The notes: generated by a model not told the origin, from the sequence alone. Shown: positions 11,616-25,047, numbered from the stretch's first letter. The stretch is 64,000 nt of DNA from Rhyzopertha dominica (GCA_025024175.1 QCXZ01000064.1:53403325-53467324); one strand, 5' to 3'. Numbers and translations are program-made.

Positions 11616-12650
11616 AATAATAACAATAATAATAATTCTTTATTCCAAATGTACATAAACACATGTATTGGATGCGTCAAACTAGAACAGAACACGGAAT
11701 AGGGAATGTAAAAGACACACAAGTAATACAAACATTAACAAATAGTTGAATGTCAATTACACATTGAAGAATTCTTCTAAAGTGTAGAAATATCTTTCAA
11801 CCAGAAATTTTTTAAGTTTTAGTTTGAAAACATTTAAATTAACTGAACTGGTATTGTCCAAGGAAAGTCGATTAAAGAATTTAGGGCTCATACAACGTAA
11901 CGAGTCCTTTATAATGTTATATTTACTGAATGGGATGAATAGGTTTTGACGGTTTCTGGTATGAAGTGAAGCCGATTGTGAGCCGATTGTTGGGAAGGAA
12001 CTCCTGTTTGAGTATACGAAAATGGACATCTCAAATATAATCAATGACATAAGCGTTAAAATGCAGGTTGACAGATAAAAACATTTTTTGTTCCGGATGA
12101 ATGTCCCCACATGCAAAACCCCATAGCGCAATCTGCTGTCTACCTGTCCAAAATATACATTAATAAGATTATCTTTACTTAATGTGTCTCTTAAAACGCG
12201 AAACATATAGACAAAAAAGTGCAGTCTGGCAACAAGAGCGTCGCAGTGCTATTTCCAGTTTAAGTGACTGTCGAAAATTATTCTCAGGAATTTAACTGAC
12301 CTTTTGTACTCAATAGTGCTATTGTCGATAACAATACTTATATCCTTGCAAGATTTTTGAGGTGGATGGAAGCGGATTGATAAGGTTTTAGATACATTGA
12401 AAAACATTTACAGCGGAATTTTGACAATTAGTTTGAACTGATAAATCAGATTTAGCGGAACTCACCAGTGACGCATCATCTACATACAACGTTATAGATG
12501 TATTGCCTAGTGAATGATCAAGATCGTTGATATACAGGATAAATAATACAGGTCCAATTATGGATCCTTGGGGTACGCCTAGCGACATATCATTTATATC
12601 GGATTTGATGTCGGACATCGTTGCACCAAATCTATGTATGTGAGTATGAC
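11616..12650 (-). mobile_element. 5'-truncated LINE, RT C-terminal half
   Basis: The - strand frame 12618-12388 holds GVPQGSIIGPVLFILYINDL and a YVDDASLV active site (catalytic DD kept). The 149-aa frame 12206-11757 holds the RT 'thumb' region, with NVYFGQVDSRLRYGVLHVG and ILTLMSLIIFEMSIFVY. The 3' end near 11617 has AATAAAG and an (ATT)n-type tail on the element strand. An internal gap and frame changes show decay. It differs in sequence from the neighbouring LINE at 9413-10330 but has the same kind of tail. Confidence 0.72.
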
Positions 12651-14450
12651 CTCCAAAACAAGGCTTGTGTCTTTAAATAAACCATAATGCGTTATTATCA
12701 AAGGTATAGGAAACATCCCGATGCGATGTAGTACCGAATTAATAAATCGGTTCCCTATTTTTTATGAAAAAAAAATGTTTTATAATATAACGTGTCAGAA
12801 AACCTTTAAAACAGTGAGTTTTGGAACACTACGTGAAGTAGATTGTTTGTAATCGTACATTTGCTTTAATGAAAATGGTTTAACTTTCCAATTAGATATT
12901 ATGACACGTGTTAATTAAAGTAAACATTTTGGTGGACTGCACACACCGCCGTTTCTTCAATTTTGTTATGTAAATTGTGTATTTCTGTTATGCTCTTCTG
13001 TATTGTGGTTCTCAAGGTTTACAGGTTAATTTGTTATCTAGTCAACTTTATTAAAAAAGCCTGTTTGAAAGACGCTTTTTTGCAATCCTCATAAAATGTG
13101 TAGTACAAGGATTAAACTCAAACAGAGCTAGAAGCTACGCAATATTTATTCAGCAAACAAACCTTCAGGTAGCGTATTCTGCCAAAAAAAATAATAAAAG
13201 AGCTTAATTCGTGTAAGTGTATTATGCACAACAGTATTGTATAAGAGTAAAATAAGCTACACACAACTCACTGCAAACGCGAAGNTCNTGTTTTAGCATA
13301 TTTTGATTAATAGATAAAATTTATACATTATGTCCTAAAACTAGCATGAGTTGGTTTCTATTGCTTTATGATTTCATATTTACGTTAAATCTTAATAGAC
13401 ATTGAAGACGGCACTCTTATCTAAAACTACGAGTATGAATAACTAAAAGCTAGGGGTCACCGAATAGACTTCAAAATGTAGTGATATACAATAATTCTAG
13501 GGAGAATAGGAGGACAGATGCCCTCAGTGCCATTTACATCTTACAATAATTCTATTCAAAACCTTGTTACAAATTAGTTTTGGCGTAACTCTAAGTTTTA
13601 AATGTTTGAAATTAGGTCTAACTATTCGATTCTAGGTATCTTTTACTAGCAAATTTTGGTGATTTTAGAAAGAATAAACGCTACATTAGTTACGACGATA
13701 AAACGATTCATGTGTTTTCGTAGAACGTCGTCACAAGAACAGCGAACAACAGTTACTTTGGAGTTTATACATTAGGAATAAGTTACAGCATTTACTGTAA
13801 TTCCGCAATAGTTTTTAAAATTCATTTTCAGGTAATTATTACTCCAACTTCTCCACCTTATACGCACAACTGGAGGTTTGAGCGAGGGTTATTATAAAAG
13901 CTTATTGAATCGTTAAAATTGGACCATTCACAAAAGAAACAAAAATTTAATGCCAGCAGCTGATATGACGTAACTAGCCTTTATCTACCAAGTCAATTTT
14001 AAAGAACACTGTAATGTAATGTATAGCGGATTTAACTTGGTGAAGTTATTTTAAGAATTAATTCAAGATTCAATCCACGTTAAGCATTATGGATCAGTTT
14101 TCAACGTGTAATGTAATCTGTTATCAGATGTCTAAAATTATCGCTTTATCATTGTGAAGTTGCAATTCATACCTACGCTTACATCAAATAAATACCACAA
14201 CTCTATCAGGATAATTTTAAGCCACTAAACATTGAAAACAGTAAATGCGCAAGGCAATATATATACACTACAAGCAGTGAATTAAAATTTTAAGAAATAG
14301 AAAACCCATTGGTATCACAATACAGAACCTGGAGGGTGACACATTAATTGCTTATCATTTATTACCGTTTAAACGCAAAACGATTGAAAAGCACTTTGTG
14401 TACTGACGTACGACGTTTAAGATACCATATTACTAGGCATTACTAAACAG
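12651..14450. other. Intergenic / upstream region of the complete P450
   Basis: AT-rich, no open frame with a domain, two undetermined bases near 13285. It must contain the promoter and probably the xenobiotic-response elements of the P450 that starts at 14551, but I recognise no specific site beyond the core promoter. Confidence 0.35.
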
Positions 14451-14456
14451 TTTTTG

Positions 14457-14485
14457 TATATTTATATAAATACGCAACTCAGTGG
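14457..14485 (+). promoter_or_regulatory. Candidate core promoter of the complete P450
   Basis: A TATA-like run TATATTTATATAAATA (14457-14472) is followed by TCAGT (14479-14483), which matches the arthropod initiator. The start codon lies 70 bases further on. Spacing from the first TATA to the initiator A (about 24 bases) is shorter than the usual ~30, so the exact start site is uncertain. Confidence 0.4.
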
Positions 14486-14550
14486 CGAACCAGAGTTTCG
14501 TTTGAATTCGGTACTGCTGGGTAAATGAAACCACGCTTTCGCTTCATAAA

Positions 14551-17500
14551 ATGAACCTCGTTGGAGCGTATTACATGTGGTGGTTGAGTGTATTAGTGTC
14601 AGTACCAGCTGTCTTTATCGCTTATTTTAAACATTCACTGAAATACTGGGAGAAAAAGGGTGTTCCAAATGTTGAGGGCAGTATCCCTTTTGGAAGCGTA
14701 AGCAAGATGATCCTTCAAAAGTGTGCAATTGGGGAGCAACTGCGTCAATTCTACAACGAAGCAAAATCCAGAAATTTGCCACATATTGGTTACTATTTCA
14801 TTACTAAACCTACTTACGTTGCAGTAGATCCCTTGATAATAAAACACGTCCTGCAAACCGATTTTGACGCATTTACGAACAGAGGATTCTACCACAACGA
14901 AAAGGATGATCCACTATCTGCAAATCTGTTTACACTCAACGACGGAAAATGGAGAACACTCAGGCAACACTTCACACAGACCTTCACCTCTGGACAAATG
15001 AAGAATATGTTTCAGACCTTGGCCGATACCAGCGTGGGTCTAGAAGACGTTATGGTAGAGCATTCTGGCGGCAAGACGATGAATGTAAGAGATGTTGTCG
15101 CCAGGTTTACAACTGATGTCATTGCATCATGTGCCTTTGGCATTGAGTGCAACACCCTAAAAGAGCCTGACTCAGACTTTCGCAAATATGGAAGAAGAAT
15201 CTTCGAAAGAAGTATAATTACAACCATGAAATTTTTCATGAGGCTGGTGGTTCCCGACTCGGTTATGAGGTTTTTCAAGTTCAAGTCCACGAAAACAGAC
15301 GTGGAGAAATTTTTCATGGAAGCCATAAGAGAGACAGCCCTTTACAGAGAAACCAACGACGTCTACAGGAAGGACTTCATGCACCTCCTTCTGCAGCTAA
15401 AGAACAGAGGTAAACTGGTGAACGATGGAAAGGTGACCGGTAAAAAGGAAGGTGGGGTCGACTTGAATCTCAATCAAGTGGCAGCGCAGGCATTTCTTTT
15501 CTACGTAGCGGGCTTTGAAACCTCCTCAACAGCTTCGTCGTTCACGCTTTACGAACTGGCATTAAACCAACACTTACAGGACAAGGTTAGACGGGAAATT
15601 CGAGAGGTTTTGGAAAGATATGGTGGAAAAATAACATACGATGCCATTATGGACATGAAGCTTATGCAGCGTGTTCTAGAAGGTAAGCTTAACCTAACTA
15701 GTTGCACTTTTATGGCCTACTTCTGATAATAAGCGTCAGCAATGTGTGCAAATACAGAGCATTTGCAAAGTTAGTCTACAGTTTAGCACTGAGCGCAATT
15801 TTTCTTAATTCTCGGCACTTAGCTCAGCTTTTATTCACTCTTTAGGGTTATAAACCGGGGCTCCCCTTGTTCATTATCTGAAACAACAAATATGTGTTTG
15901 TCTAAAGCATTAAAACCTTTACAACACTACATATAACAGAAGGCTTCACGAGAGTAACCTTTTGTGTAAAAGATATATATTTTTTTGTGTCAAAGTAGCG
16001 CCATGCTCGTGGTTATTTTGTCGTGGTACTATTTTGTGTTCAGTGCCACATAAGTATTATTTGGGGGTTAATTTAACACCAAACTCTTCATATTTGCTTA
16101 TATCTTTATTTTAAAATACTTAGAGGTCAAATGTTAGAAAAAGACATATGTTTACCTAACTTCGATTTATTTATTAAGGTTTACACTGTAGGAAAAAAGA
16201 CTGAACGGAAATGTCATTAAAAATAATGGGTATTTAAAAACAAGATGTTCGTTTTTGTATATCTTCATCACCCTCACACCTTGGATATTAATACCGTGGA
16301 TTCGTGGTGTCATTGTTATAAAGTTCGCAAACCCTATTCCTGCAAATGACGTAGCGAATCCAGTACTTTCCGATATAATGTGCTGTTTTCTTTTTGCTCC
16401 TTACCTACTCTTCTTGGAGAACAAATTTAAAACTCAGTTTGTGAGGGAAAGGTCATCGACTGAAGAGTGTAATGGATGAACTGTGTTAGAGGCAATTTGA
16501 TGCAGAATTTCCACTTGAGTCTGATCTTTGCAATTTTCTAGTGAAATGCGATTGTCTGGTTTTGAGATCAATTCCTTACATGGCGCACTCTCATTAATGC
16601 CACTAGATTCTGAAATATTTAAGTAAACTATCGGCTAAAATTCTACCAGTACAGGTTTCTTGGGAAGAAAATCTATTTAGAAACATATTAGGGTAAAATG
16701 GATGCCACCTAGTTTCTCTAAAAACCTCTTGCAGATTTGACTTTATATCGGGTGTTATAGATTCCATAGTATTAAAGGGAGCATGAGTAAGTGTTCCTTA
16801 CGAATCATTGCTCGACGCCTGGGTTCTTGTCTCCATCTATTCAAAATTTTTTACCATGTTTTTTAACGGGACCAAAAACTTCAATGTCCAATGGTTGGAT
16901 CAGGTATGTGGTGTTAGGAGGAAATGCATTGAAATGTTGATGACCTCACAACTTTGGCTGAAAAGTGTGATGCCAAATTGTTACACAAAGCAAAGACCGT
17001 TTAATATTCTCCCCTCATTTGCTCCAATTTTTATATAAATTTTTTTACTTATAAACAACCATAGGCGCCAATAAAACTCCAGCATCCGTTCCACAAAACA
17101 TTACACTGATTAATGTTCTTGAATACTCCTTTTACTCGCTACACTCGTTTCTTTGCTCGTGTTGTAACAAGTTCTAGTGACATCGGATCATCTCTAATGT
17201 TTATTTCGTTGTAATTATATAGATGATAAGATTTAATAGTTACTAGAACATTACGAATGTTTTCATAAAACTCAGTAAGTTCAGTAGGACCTACAAATGC
17301 TCTCTGTTACTTAATATTTGTGGCTAGACAAGCAGAAGGTCCAAAGCACTTACAATATCAACACCCCACACATTATTTTCCTACTCTGATACAACCCTGT
17401 CTTGTGGTCATATATTGTATATCTACTTTAGTCATCGGAAATTCTCAATCACTACTGTTCTCAAAGTTTGTGCTATCAATTCTTCTTCGACTTTCTGTGC

Positions 17501-20500
17501 TCACCAACCGCTTTTAACTTCGTATATAACTTTTTTATATATTCATCATTGTGTCCCACGGCTTCTTATTTTTATAGATTCCAACCATTTCTAGAAATAT
17601 TTTTAGATATTAGAAACGCAGTAATATACTCGAACTACTAGCTTGCTCTAATACCAATATAGACGTAATCTGAAATTTTCATCTATTTCTGCTTTTGCGA
17701 AGTACGTTGGCAAAGTAGCTCTAAAATAATCTTATGTCATTCTGTATAAATTAATTTACTTAGGTTACTTAGGTTTTATTGACAATGTTTCACTTTTTAT
17801 TTTCGAGATCTTTACAAATAGTTGTGGCTTGTTTTACGGCTCTTTTCACAACTTAAAACGTGTTTTAGGCTTCACAATGTTGCGTTACTACTACTAGCTG
17901 TAACAATTAATTCCAAAAGACTTATACACTTATGGCCGTCGTGAGTACCGTATACTCAAATTAATATTTTAGCATTAATATCCTAGTGCAATGAGTTAGC
18001 TGAATATTTGGTCGAAAACTCTGCCAATTAATTACACATAAATTTTAATAAAGCAGAACAATGACGAAACGGTATTTTGCAGTTTATTTATTTAGCATCA
18101 AATTAATTAACACGGTAAATATTTTATACTGAAAATTTTAATATGCTTGAATATATAATAATTTTTAGCGAATATCATTTGTTTGTCAAGGGCTGTGCAG
18201 AATTTGAAAGGGGGTTAATGTTCGTATGGTTACACTTTTTATCTATTGAATAGTGTTAAATTAAGGAATATACATAGCATTATAGTAGCTAAACTATTGC
18301 ATTTTCCATCGTTTTTCTTCTGAATCTGTTAAGTGCAGAATTTTTTTGCACTTTGCAATTTTATGCTGATCAGTACAGTACTGCAGTAACAGAGTGGAGT
18401 TTAGTAGAAACTTGAACGTTTTATTGCATAAACTTTATCTTACTACTCAGATAACAACGAAATGTAATTTCAAGCAAGAATTAAAATCAACACTGCTTGT
18501 TCAAAAAGATTATATTTTCTGTGAATTAACCTCTTTAAGGGGTTATGCCTTCTTCGTAAAAGCTAAGCTAATTGCATAGGTATGCAAGACCTCTAATGAA
18601 GTCAACTTTTGTTTTCAGTATATTGCTTGTTTCGATTTGTGAATACAACAAATTACGAGCATCAGACTGATACACTGTTGTGATACGTTAGATGTCGCTA
18701 AATTAATTACTTCTGCTGCCGTTTATACTGGCTTCACGGAACTGAGAAATATTGACTATAACTCCCCGCCTGCAAGTGCAATAAGGGTTCACAGGAAGAG
18801 ATATTTAAAAAAATTTATTTCTGTACCTTTTTCAGTGGTTATACACAGATTTATTTGCATAGCCATATTGCACTTTCCGACAGGAAGTTATAGTCAATAT
18901 TTCTTAGTTCCTTGAAGCTATTGTACTATATTAATCCTCTTTAACTTTATAGAGGCGCTAAGAAAGTACCCACCAGTGCCCATGCTTGACCGTGACTGCA
19001 ATAAAGACTACAAAATTCCCGGAACAGATGTGATCCTAGAAAAAGGTACACATGTGCAAATTCCTGTACTGGGTCTACACAGAGACCCGGAATACTATCC
19101 AGATCCTGACAAATTTGATCCCGAACGCTTCACAGACGAAAATGTGAACTCTCGTCCACAATACACATATTTGCCATTTGGTGATGGTCCAAGACATTGT
19201 ATCGGTAAGTTAGTATAACGGATGTTGTGCTTTGCACTAAATTCTAAAGGAACTATTTTCATCCCCTTTAAACTGAAAGCAGTACGTTACGTATTATTTA
19301 AATACATTACGTTGCACTATGCTAGATAAATTACTCACTTATTTCATGATACTTCGTTACCCTAACAAATTGTTTTTGTGTTCAGAAATATTTAAGAGCA
19401 TACTACACCCGAAAAAATATAAACGGAAATCAAATTTCTTTATATAATAGGACACCTTCATGTCACTCTATGGAGGGTTATATTTGACGGTGGACAAATA
19501 CTATTAAAAGAAATGCTTAGATGTCTTTGCCTGTATTTTTACAAATTAAAATGTGCATTTCGTGGGCACACAGGCAAATCGCTACGAAGAAAAATTTAGT
19601 AGCTTCCGCCGGGGGTTGAATCCGATCCTCCAGATTTAGCCTCTGTTGCCTTGGTACTGGGTTATGAGAACTGTGTCGAAAAATCGGCGGGTGCATATTC
19701 TTACTTAATATTTACTTAGTAAAGGAGAAAACCACTGCCATGTCATGTATGGCCAATGGTATAAAAACCATTACATTTGATTCTGAATCTCAGTAACATT
19801 GTTTTTAACCCAAATGTAATTTCATTAGAAATGTGTAAATGTGTAGCTTCATTTATTCACCAAATTAATATCAATAATGCGATTCTGCCGAGATTTCGAC
19901 ACGGCCCTCATAGCTTATTGGCAGCGTAACAGCGGCTAAATATGGAGGCCCGGGTTCGTTTCCCAGGGCACGAAATTCACATTTTAGCTATTAAAAAATA
20001 TTAGCAGAGAGAATAGAAGTTTTCTATGTATATAAGTTAAGCCTGAGAAACAAGGAGTGCCAGTTCTGAACCTCTATATTCAACATTTTTGTTCTGTTTA
20101 ATCGACACTGAAATATAGCACCGATGTAATACGAGCAGCAAAGATTGAATTAACTGCTAAATCTAGTTCGAACGGCGATAGCCTCGACTAATATACAATT
20201 ACAGCGCATCCAACGAATTCTTCAGACAAAAAAATCTTTGCTTATTTTGAGCACTTCTTCGTTTTGACCGGAATGGCGCTATGGTACCTGGGTGTAGCTA
20301 GAAGAACTACTGTAATTTATATAATCACGACAGGTACCATAAAATACGGCACGTTAGTACATCGCTATATACCAGAAAGCATCGAGCAATAGCAACACGA
20401 GAACAAGTACTATGGTAAGTGCTCGAGTAGGAAGAAATTGGTGACTGCACGCCATCACACTTTGATCTAACCCCTTGTATATTTTTAATTGTTTGGATCT

Positions 20501-22018
20501 ATGTTTACAGCAAACAATTTACTATATCCGTCACAATTATTTGTTGGAAGGATGTAATAATTCTCTCGAAAATAAATTTCTCTCTATGGTGTGACTCCAT
20601 CAATTGCTTAAAGTTCCTACCCTTGCCGAATATTTCCACACATCTCAATTTTATAAAATCTGAATTGATAAACGCATAACTCAAGCTTTTAGTTGCTTTT
20701 AGTTCTGGTGACCATAGTTTATCATGCTAATAATGCGCCTTAGACGTTGTTCTTTAGGCAAAATGACAGAACCATCAGTCACAAGTTAAATTATATTATA
20801 AATTTATATTATATATAAATACAAAGTGTAAGTACAAAAGTTTCCAATTAATAATGTCCACTATTAGCCACTGGTAACTTTACTAAACATTTTGGGTAGA
20901 TGAGCTGTGAGTACGTCGTCCCCTCTTCCCCTGGTGGATATTTTTAAAATAAACGTGCGACGGTTTTTCACATTTTTTATATTTACCAAGACAAAAAGGT
21001 TATGCCAAATTTAACGCATTAGTGCTTTCGCCCTATATGTTCTGGCGCTAAAACGTCTATGTATAAATATTTATTTAAGCAGTTTTCAAGAAGCAGTTAA
21101 TGGAAAAAAACATTGCTGCCCTGCAGTTTAATAAAAGGAAACAATACATGAATAATTAATACGGTGCTCAGTCGTCTTCTCTTGGTCTGGGATGTCACTT
21201 GATAAGAAATATATTAAATCAAAATTACTAACATGACACCCTTTATGAATCTGTAAAATACCTAATGCTAATTAAAAACTAGCCAGTGAAACCAGTTGCA
21301 AGAAGATATCCTCAAAGTTTTGAAGCTTATTTATTATTTAATAAAAGTTTTTGATAATATCATACTATACAATTTGAAAACACTGTGCCTAGTTCACATA
21401 AATAACAAAGTAGGCAGTATTAACATTCGACATATCTAACTTATTTTCTGACAAATCTTTATTTCTAAGTGTATACAACACTACTTTCTATATTTTACTT
21501 ACAGATTAATGAGTGATATACAAAATTACAATTTATGTAATATGTAAGGTTAGGCTACAATAAAAAGCACATTTCCTTTCAATACAGTTTTCTATAAAAC
21601 ACAAGAAAGGTATGATACTTTAAAAAAAGAAATTAGCTTTCTTCGATGTTTTTGGGATATGAACGTCTTATGAAACCTAAAAGACGACAATACTGCTTTT
21701 AATGCAACCTAAAATTAATACTTTTACTCAAGAAATCTGTGGAAATGAAATGCAATTTAGTTGCATGCATATTTAATTATAAAATCTTTATTTTAGGTAC
21801 CAAAAATCTGTGTAATTACGTATGTATTATTTTCAGGTTTACGATTTGGAATCCTACAGTCGAAGGTAGGACTGGCAGCAATCCTCAAAAATCATAGAGT
21901 GACCATAAACCGTAGGACAAAAGTACCGCTTGTGATGCAACCTAGCGGTGTAATCATGACTCCCGAAACAGGAATATGGTTGGACGTATCGCGAGTGCAT
22001 GCAGACGAACTTTGCTAA
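14551..22018 (+). CDS. Complete CYP6-type cytochrome P450 (3 exons, 521 aa)
   Basis: A microsomal heme monooxygenase, in insects typically used for detoxifying plant toxins and insecticides together with NADPH-P450 reductase. Exons are 14551-15682, 18953-19204 and 21837-22018, with donors g|gtaagc and g|gtaagt, acceptors tatag and ttcag, both introns in phase 1, stop TAA. The total is 521 codons, usual for the family. Visible features: N-terminal membrane anchor ([17 protein letters not shown], residues ~10-26), helix C WRTLR (134-138), helix I AGFETSS (320-326), helix K EALR (378-381) created by the first splice, PERF, and the heme motif [10 protein letters not shown] with Cys460 as iron ligand, ending exon 2. 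No frame damage is seen. It lies downstream of and parallel to a related P450 exon, consistent with tandem duplication. Substrate and subfamily cannot be told from sequence alone. Confidence 0.93.
16480..17560 (-). pseudogene. Pogo/Tigger-like DDE transposase relic in P450 intron 1
   Basis: On the - strand, broken frames give [29 protein letters not shown], a degenerate '[11 protein letters not shown]' (family: NVDETN), a '[14 protein letters not shown]' stretch, [17 protein letters not shown] and [12 protein letters not shown]. The PPNTTxLxQPLDxxxFxPxK block is diagnostic of DDE_1 (pogo/CENP-B-type) transposases. Many stops and shifts are present, so it is an old, dead copy. I did not find its terminal repeats. 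Confidence 0.65.
18732..18917. mobile_element. Hairpin MITE beside the exon-2 acceptor
   Basis: Two inverted arms of about 55 bases (18732-18787 and 18863-18917) match over roughly 85-90%, both carrying GAAATATTGACTATAACT or its inverse, with a 75-base loop. The right arm ends only 35 bases before exon 2. No clear target duplication was seen. Confidence 0.7.
19590..19700 (-). repeat. tRNA-derived SINE-like repeat, copy 1
   Basis: Read on the - strand it contains TTTCGACACAG, GGCTAAATCTGGAGG and a B-box-like GGATTCAACCC. It aligns over about 100 bases with the + strand copy at 19880-19985. Diverged and probably inactive. Confidence 0.5.
19880..19985 (+). repeat. tRNA-derived SINE-like repeat, copy 2
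   Basis: Contains an A-box-like TAGCTTATTGGCAGC (19911) and a B-box GGGTTCGTTTCCC (19952-19964), spaced as in a tRNA, with a flanking GGCCCT/AGGGCA pair. It is a homologue of copy 1 in the opposite direction, about 180 bases away. No intact cloverleaf with an anticodon could be drawn, so it is not called a tRNA gene. Confidence 0.55.
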
Positions 22019-22639
22019 ACATAATACATAACATAGGAGAAGAAGAACTGTAACTGTATTCTTAATTTATGTTGTAATATTGACTGTAATTGCGGGCATA
22101 TTATTTTTTGTTACATAATGTGCTCTGTTTGTGATATATGTGTGTTGTTCTAGTATAACCACTTTTTGAAAAGCTACAATTTTCTTTTCTTCATAAGCGA
22201 TTTTAGGTAAGTTTTAATGCACGTATAAAATATGTTGTTGTAAAGGCTATCCATAAATAACCAAGGCACATACCTAACATATTTATATCATCTCGATTGA
22301 CAAAAACTTGGAGCTGAGATTCACGCAAGATGCAAAAATCGGAGAATATTTGGGTGAAGAGAGATGGAAGTGCACACGGCACTGAGAGGGTGATAACTCG
22401 ACAACACGTTATCCAGAGCCGCCTTAGCCCATCAAAAAGATCTTCAGCGTAATTATGCAAACGTTTGAATAACGAGCTTGAAATTACCAAAATTTTAAAC
22501 GAGGAACGGTTTTGATAAAAGACCCGGCAAAAATATTTTGAATGCGTGCCATATAAAATAATTTGAATAATAATAAAAATACAAAAATAATTACGCAACA
22601 CATAAAAAATACATTTTTATAACTTACTCTCTGACATAT

Positions 22640-23180
22640 AATTATCATCACTATGACTTTCACTTACCACTCTCAACATTTTGTGAACTAATTATGAAGC
22701 TACGATGACGGCGTCCTTGTTCCATGAATAATTTTTCCGCATTCTGGGAATGCTAACATCTGTTTGTGGAATGAAGAATTTATCTCAGTTTCTCGACTGT
22801 AGATTGGGTGATATGGGGGCAGCCTCAAAACATCGTGGTCACGAGAATAGATCGTTTCATCAATGGCGTAAAATTTGAATCTATGCGGGCACGATTGTAC
22901 TAAATTGTGTAAATCCACTTTCATCATATCGAGTGTAAACGGCACATTATGTTTAATCAACCATTGCTACATTGCGTCCTTCTTGGCTCAAAATTATGGT
23001 TAAGCTTTTCCTTAATCCACTTCATGCCATTTGCAAAGTTCATCTCATGGTGGTAACTGGCGATAGTCAAATTTTATTTGAAACGCAAGTAAGAGTTTGG
23101 TCGGAAAACTTCATTTCCAGCGTCTAAATTTGTGAGTCGCTGTTCTATTGAAACTAGTCGAAGCATACCATCTAACTCTG
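22640..23180 (-). pseudogene. Tc1/mariner-type (DDE_3-like) transposase relic
   Basis: The - strand gives ASYHHEMNFANGMKWIKEKL, then TQCSNG, then the 86-aa frame with KHNVPFTLDMMKVDLHNLV, YAIDE and VLRLPPYHPIY. Insect DDE_3-like proteins of the type 'DYHxxMNxxxFxxWxxxxLLP ... VLRLPPYHPxxNPIE' show the same order. The block holding the second catalytic Asp (normally 'VIVMDNASYH') is missing, and stops interrupt the frame. A second - strand open frame (22601-22203) follows but I do not recognise it. Confidence 0.6.
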
Positions 23181-25047
23181 GGCCCTTCCCACATACATAC
23201 ATTTAGCTGATTAAATAAGTACGTACTTACGAAATTGTTAATGAAGTAAAATTTATAGACAAGCGTATTTCACAATTTTCATCCAGAACTCATATTTGAC
23301 CTATGCAAATAACATTCAATAAGTCGTTGTCAAACGGTTTTCAAGTTTATTTTGGTCAGGAGTCATAATACGATTTCTAATATGTTCAGCTCTTCTAATG
23401 CATGATTCTGAGTGTTGGGTTAATTTTTGGAAGCAATGCACTGGCGGGCTACGGATGTTGGCTTAAATTTAAAAAAAAATTGCTAAATGAAAAATGTGAT
23501 AATCAAATAAACCCAAAGGCTCAGTCTAAATAAAAGTTGGTATATTCTGTAATGTGTACATAACAAAGCATGTCTTGCATAATTTTATGCAACTATCTAA
23601 TTCTGATTTTACACAGCACTTACTCATAATGTGTACAAAATCGTCGTCGAACATTGAAATGTAATACGCTGTCATTTTAGAGACGTGTTGCGGTGTCTGG
23701 TTATTATCTAGCATTTATATAATCGACTTAAAAGCACTATTTGCGATTTATGACCATGTCATTATTTTAGCCAAAGAGCAAGAAGAAGTACTCAAATTTG
23801 AGGTATTTAAAATATCAGATCGCGATCACGGTTTTTGATCCTAATTTGATGCTAATAACCGTAATGGAGTATTATCGATGTGCTCATATTCAGTTTTAGA
23901 TGACGATATTAGGCACTTTAAGCACATAAACTATGCATTTATGATTAAAGTTAAAAACATAAATTACTTTTATGTCACATAAAAACTGCCGCAGAACTAT
24001 CAATCGTAGTATAACTTACATTGCATTCATAAGACTAATTGATCATAAGGGAATACCTACATTTGTAATAATTTATACTGTGCGTTTAATTGTTAATCCC
24101 TGCAGATTTCAATACAGTTAAGTAAATTCCGCAAAAAAAATTTTAACATACGTTTTTGGCGACATTGAGCCATATTTTGCAAATCAATGACAGCCAGCAA
24201 GATGAATATAATACATGAAAGGATTTCTGCAGCTTGAGAACAATAACAGATAGTGATTTTAAAATTATGTAGAACTTTGTGTAGAATTAGATGTATGAAT
24301 AAAAATTGTTAGAGATAAAACGACCATCAATTTAATGCTGATTGGTGTTTGGAGTTTGGCCAGCTGACGCATAATGCTGGGGTTTATAACTTGTATATTT
24401 AAGTTCAACTAAGATTAGCTAAACCAGTAGCTTAAATCCTTATAGTCTTAGGTACTGTTTCACGACCAGGTTGTTTCCTCATTCTCAGTTTCGACAATTT
24501 TTTTATCTATACTAGCTACGTATTCACTTCTAACTTAAATTTCTGAAGCTTCTAATGCAAAAAGTTGAAACTAAAAAGCGCATTGGTTAATTAATTAATA
24601 TTTGATATGTGCGAATTCCAAATAATAAAATGTTGTTCTATTCTGCTTAAGGCGAAATTGATATTTCTTTAGTAGGTACTTCGTTTGACATTACTATACA
24701 TTATGTGGATCACTGATCTTTATTCTTCCAAATAAAATGTATCTACTCATCTTTTGTTAATCGTGATAAGACATGCAACTAAATGCACTAGATATCGCCT
24801 AAGTGAGATCATCAATAATTGAATTAGGAATAAACGAGCTTTTGAAGATCAGTATATATTAAAAAAACCATAAAAAAACTTGGGTCTTCATAGGAGATTT
24901 TTTAAGTCACTTTGCAGAAAATCAACGGAGATTACTTACTTAGGTACGTGATCCGATAAAGGCATATTTTTATTTATGTTGAATTATTCAGTAAGGGAAA
25001 TTTCTGCTTTGCCCCATCTTAGAAGAAAAGCTGGGTACGCCCTTGCA
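23172..25047. mobile_element. hAT-like non-autonomous element, longer copy
   Basis: Collinear with the element at 27625-29010 from 'ctctgggc..ttcccac' through 'cagtaag' to 'agctgggtacgccc'. It has about 510 extra bases (roughly 23230-23738) absent from the other copy, and it lacks the G-rich left terminus. Identity in shared parts looks about 85-90%. A 62-codon - strand frame lies in the extra segment (23714-23526), with no recognised domain. Confidence 0.7.
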
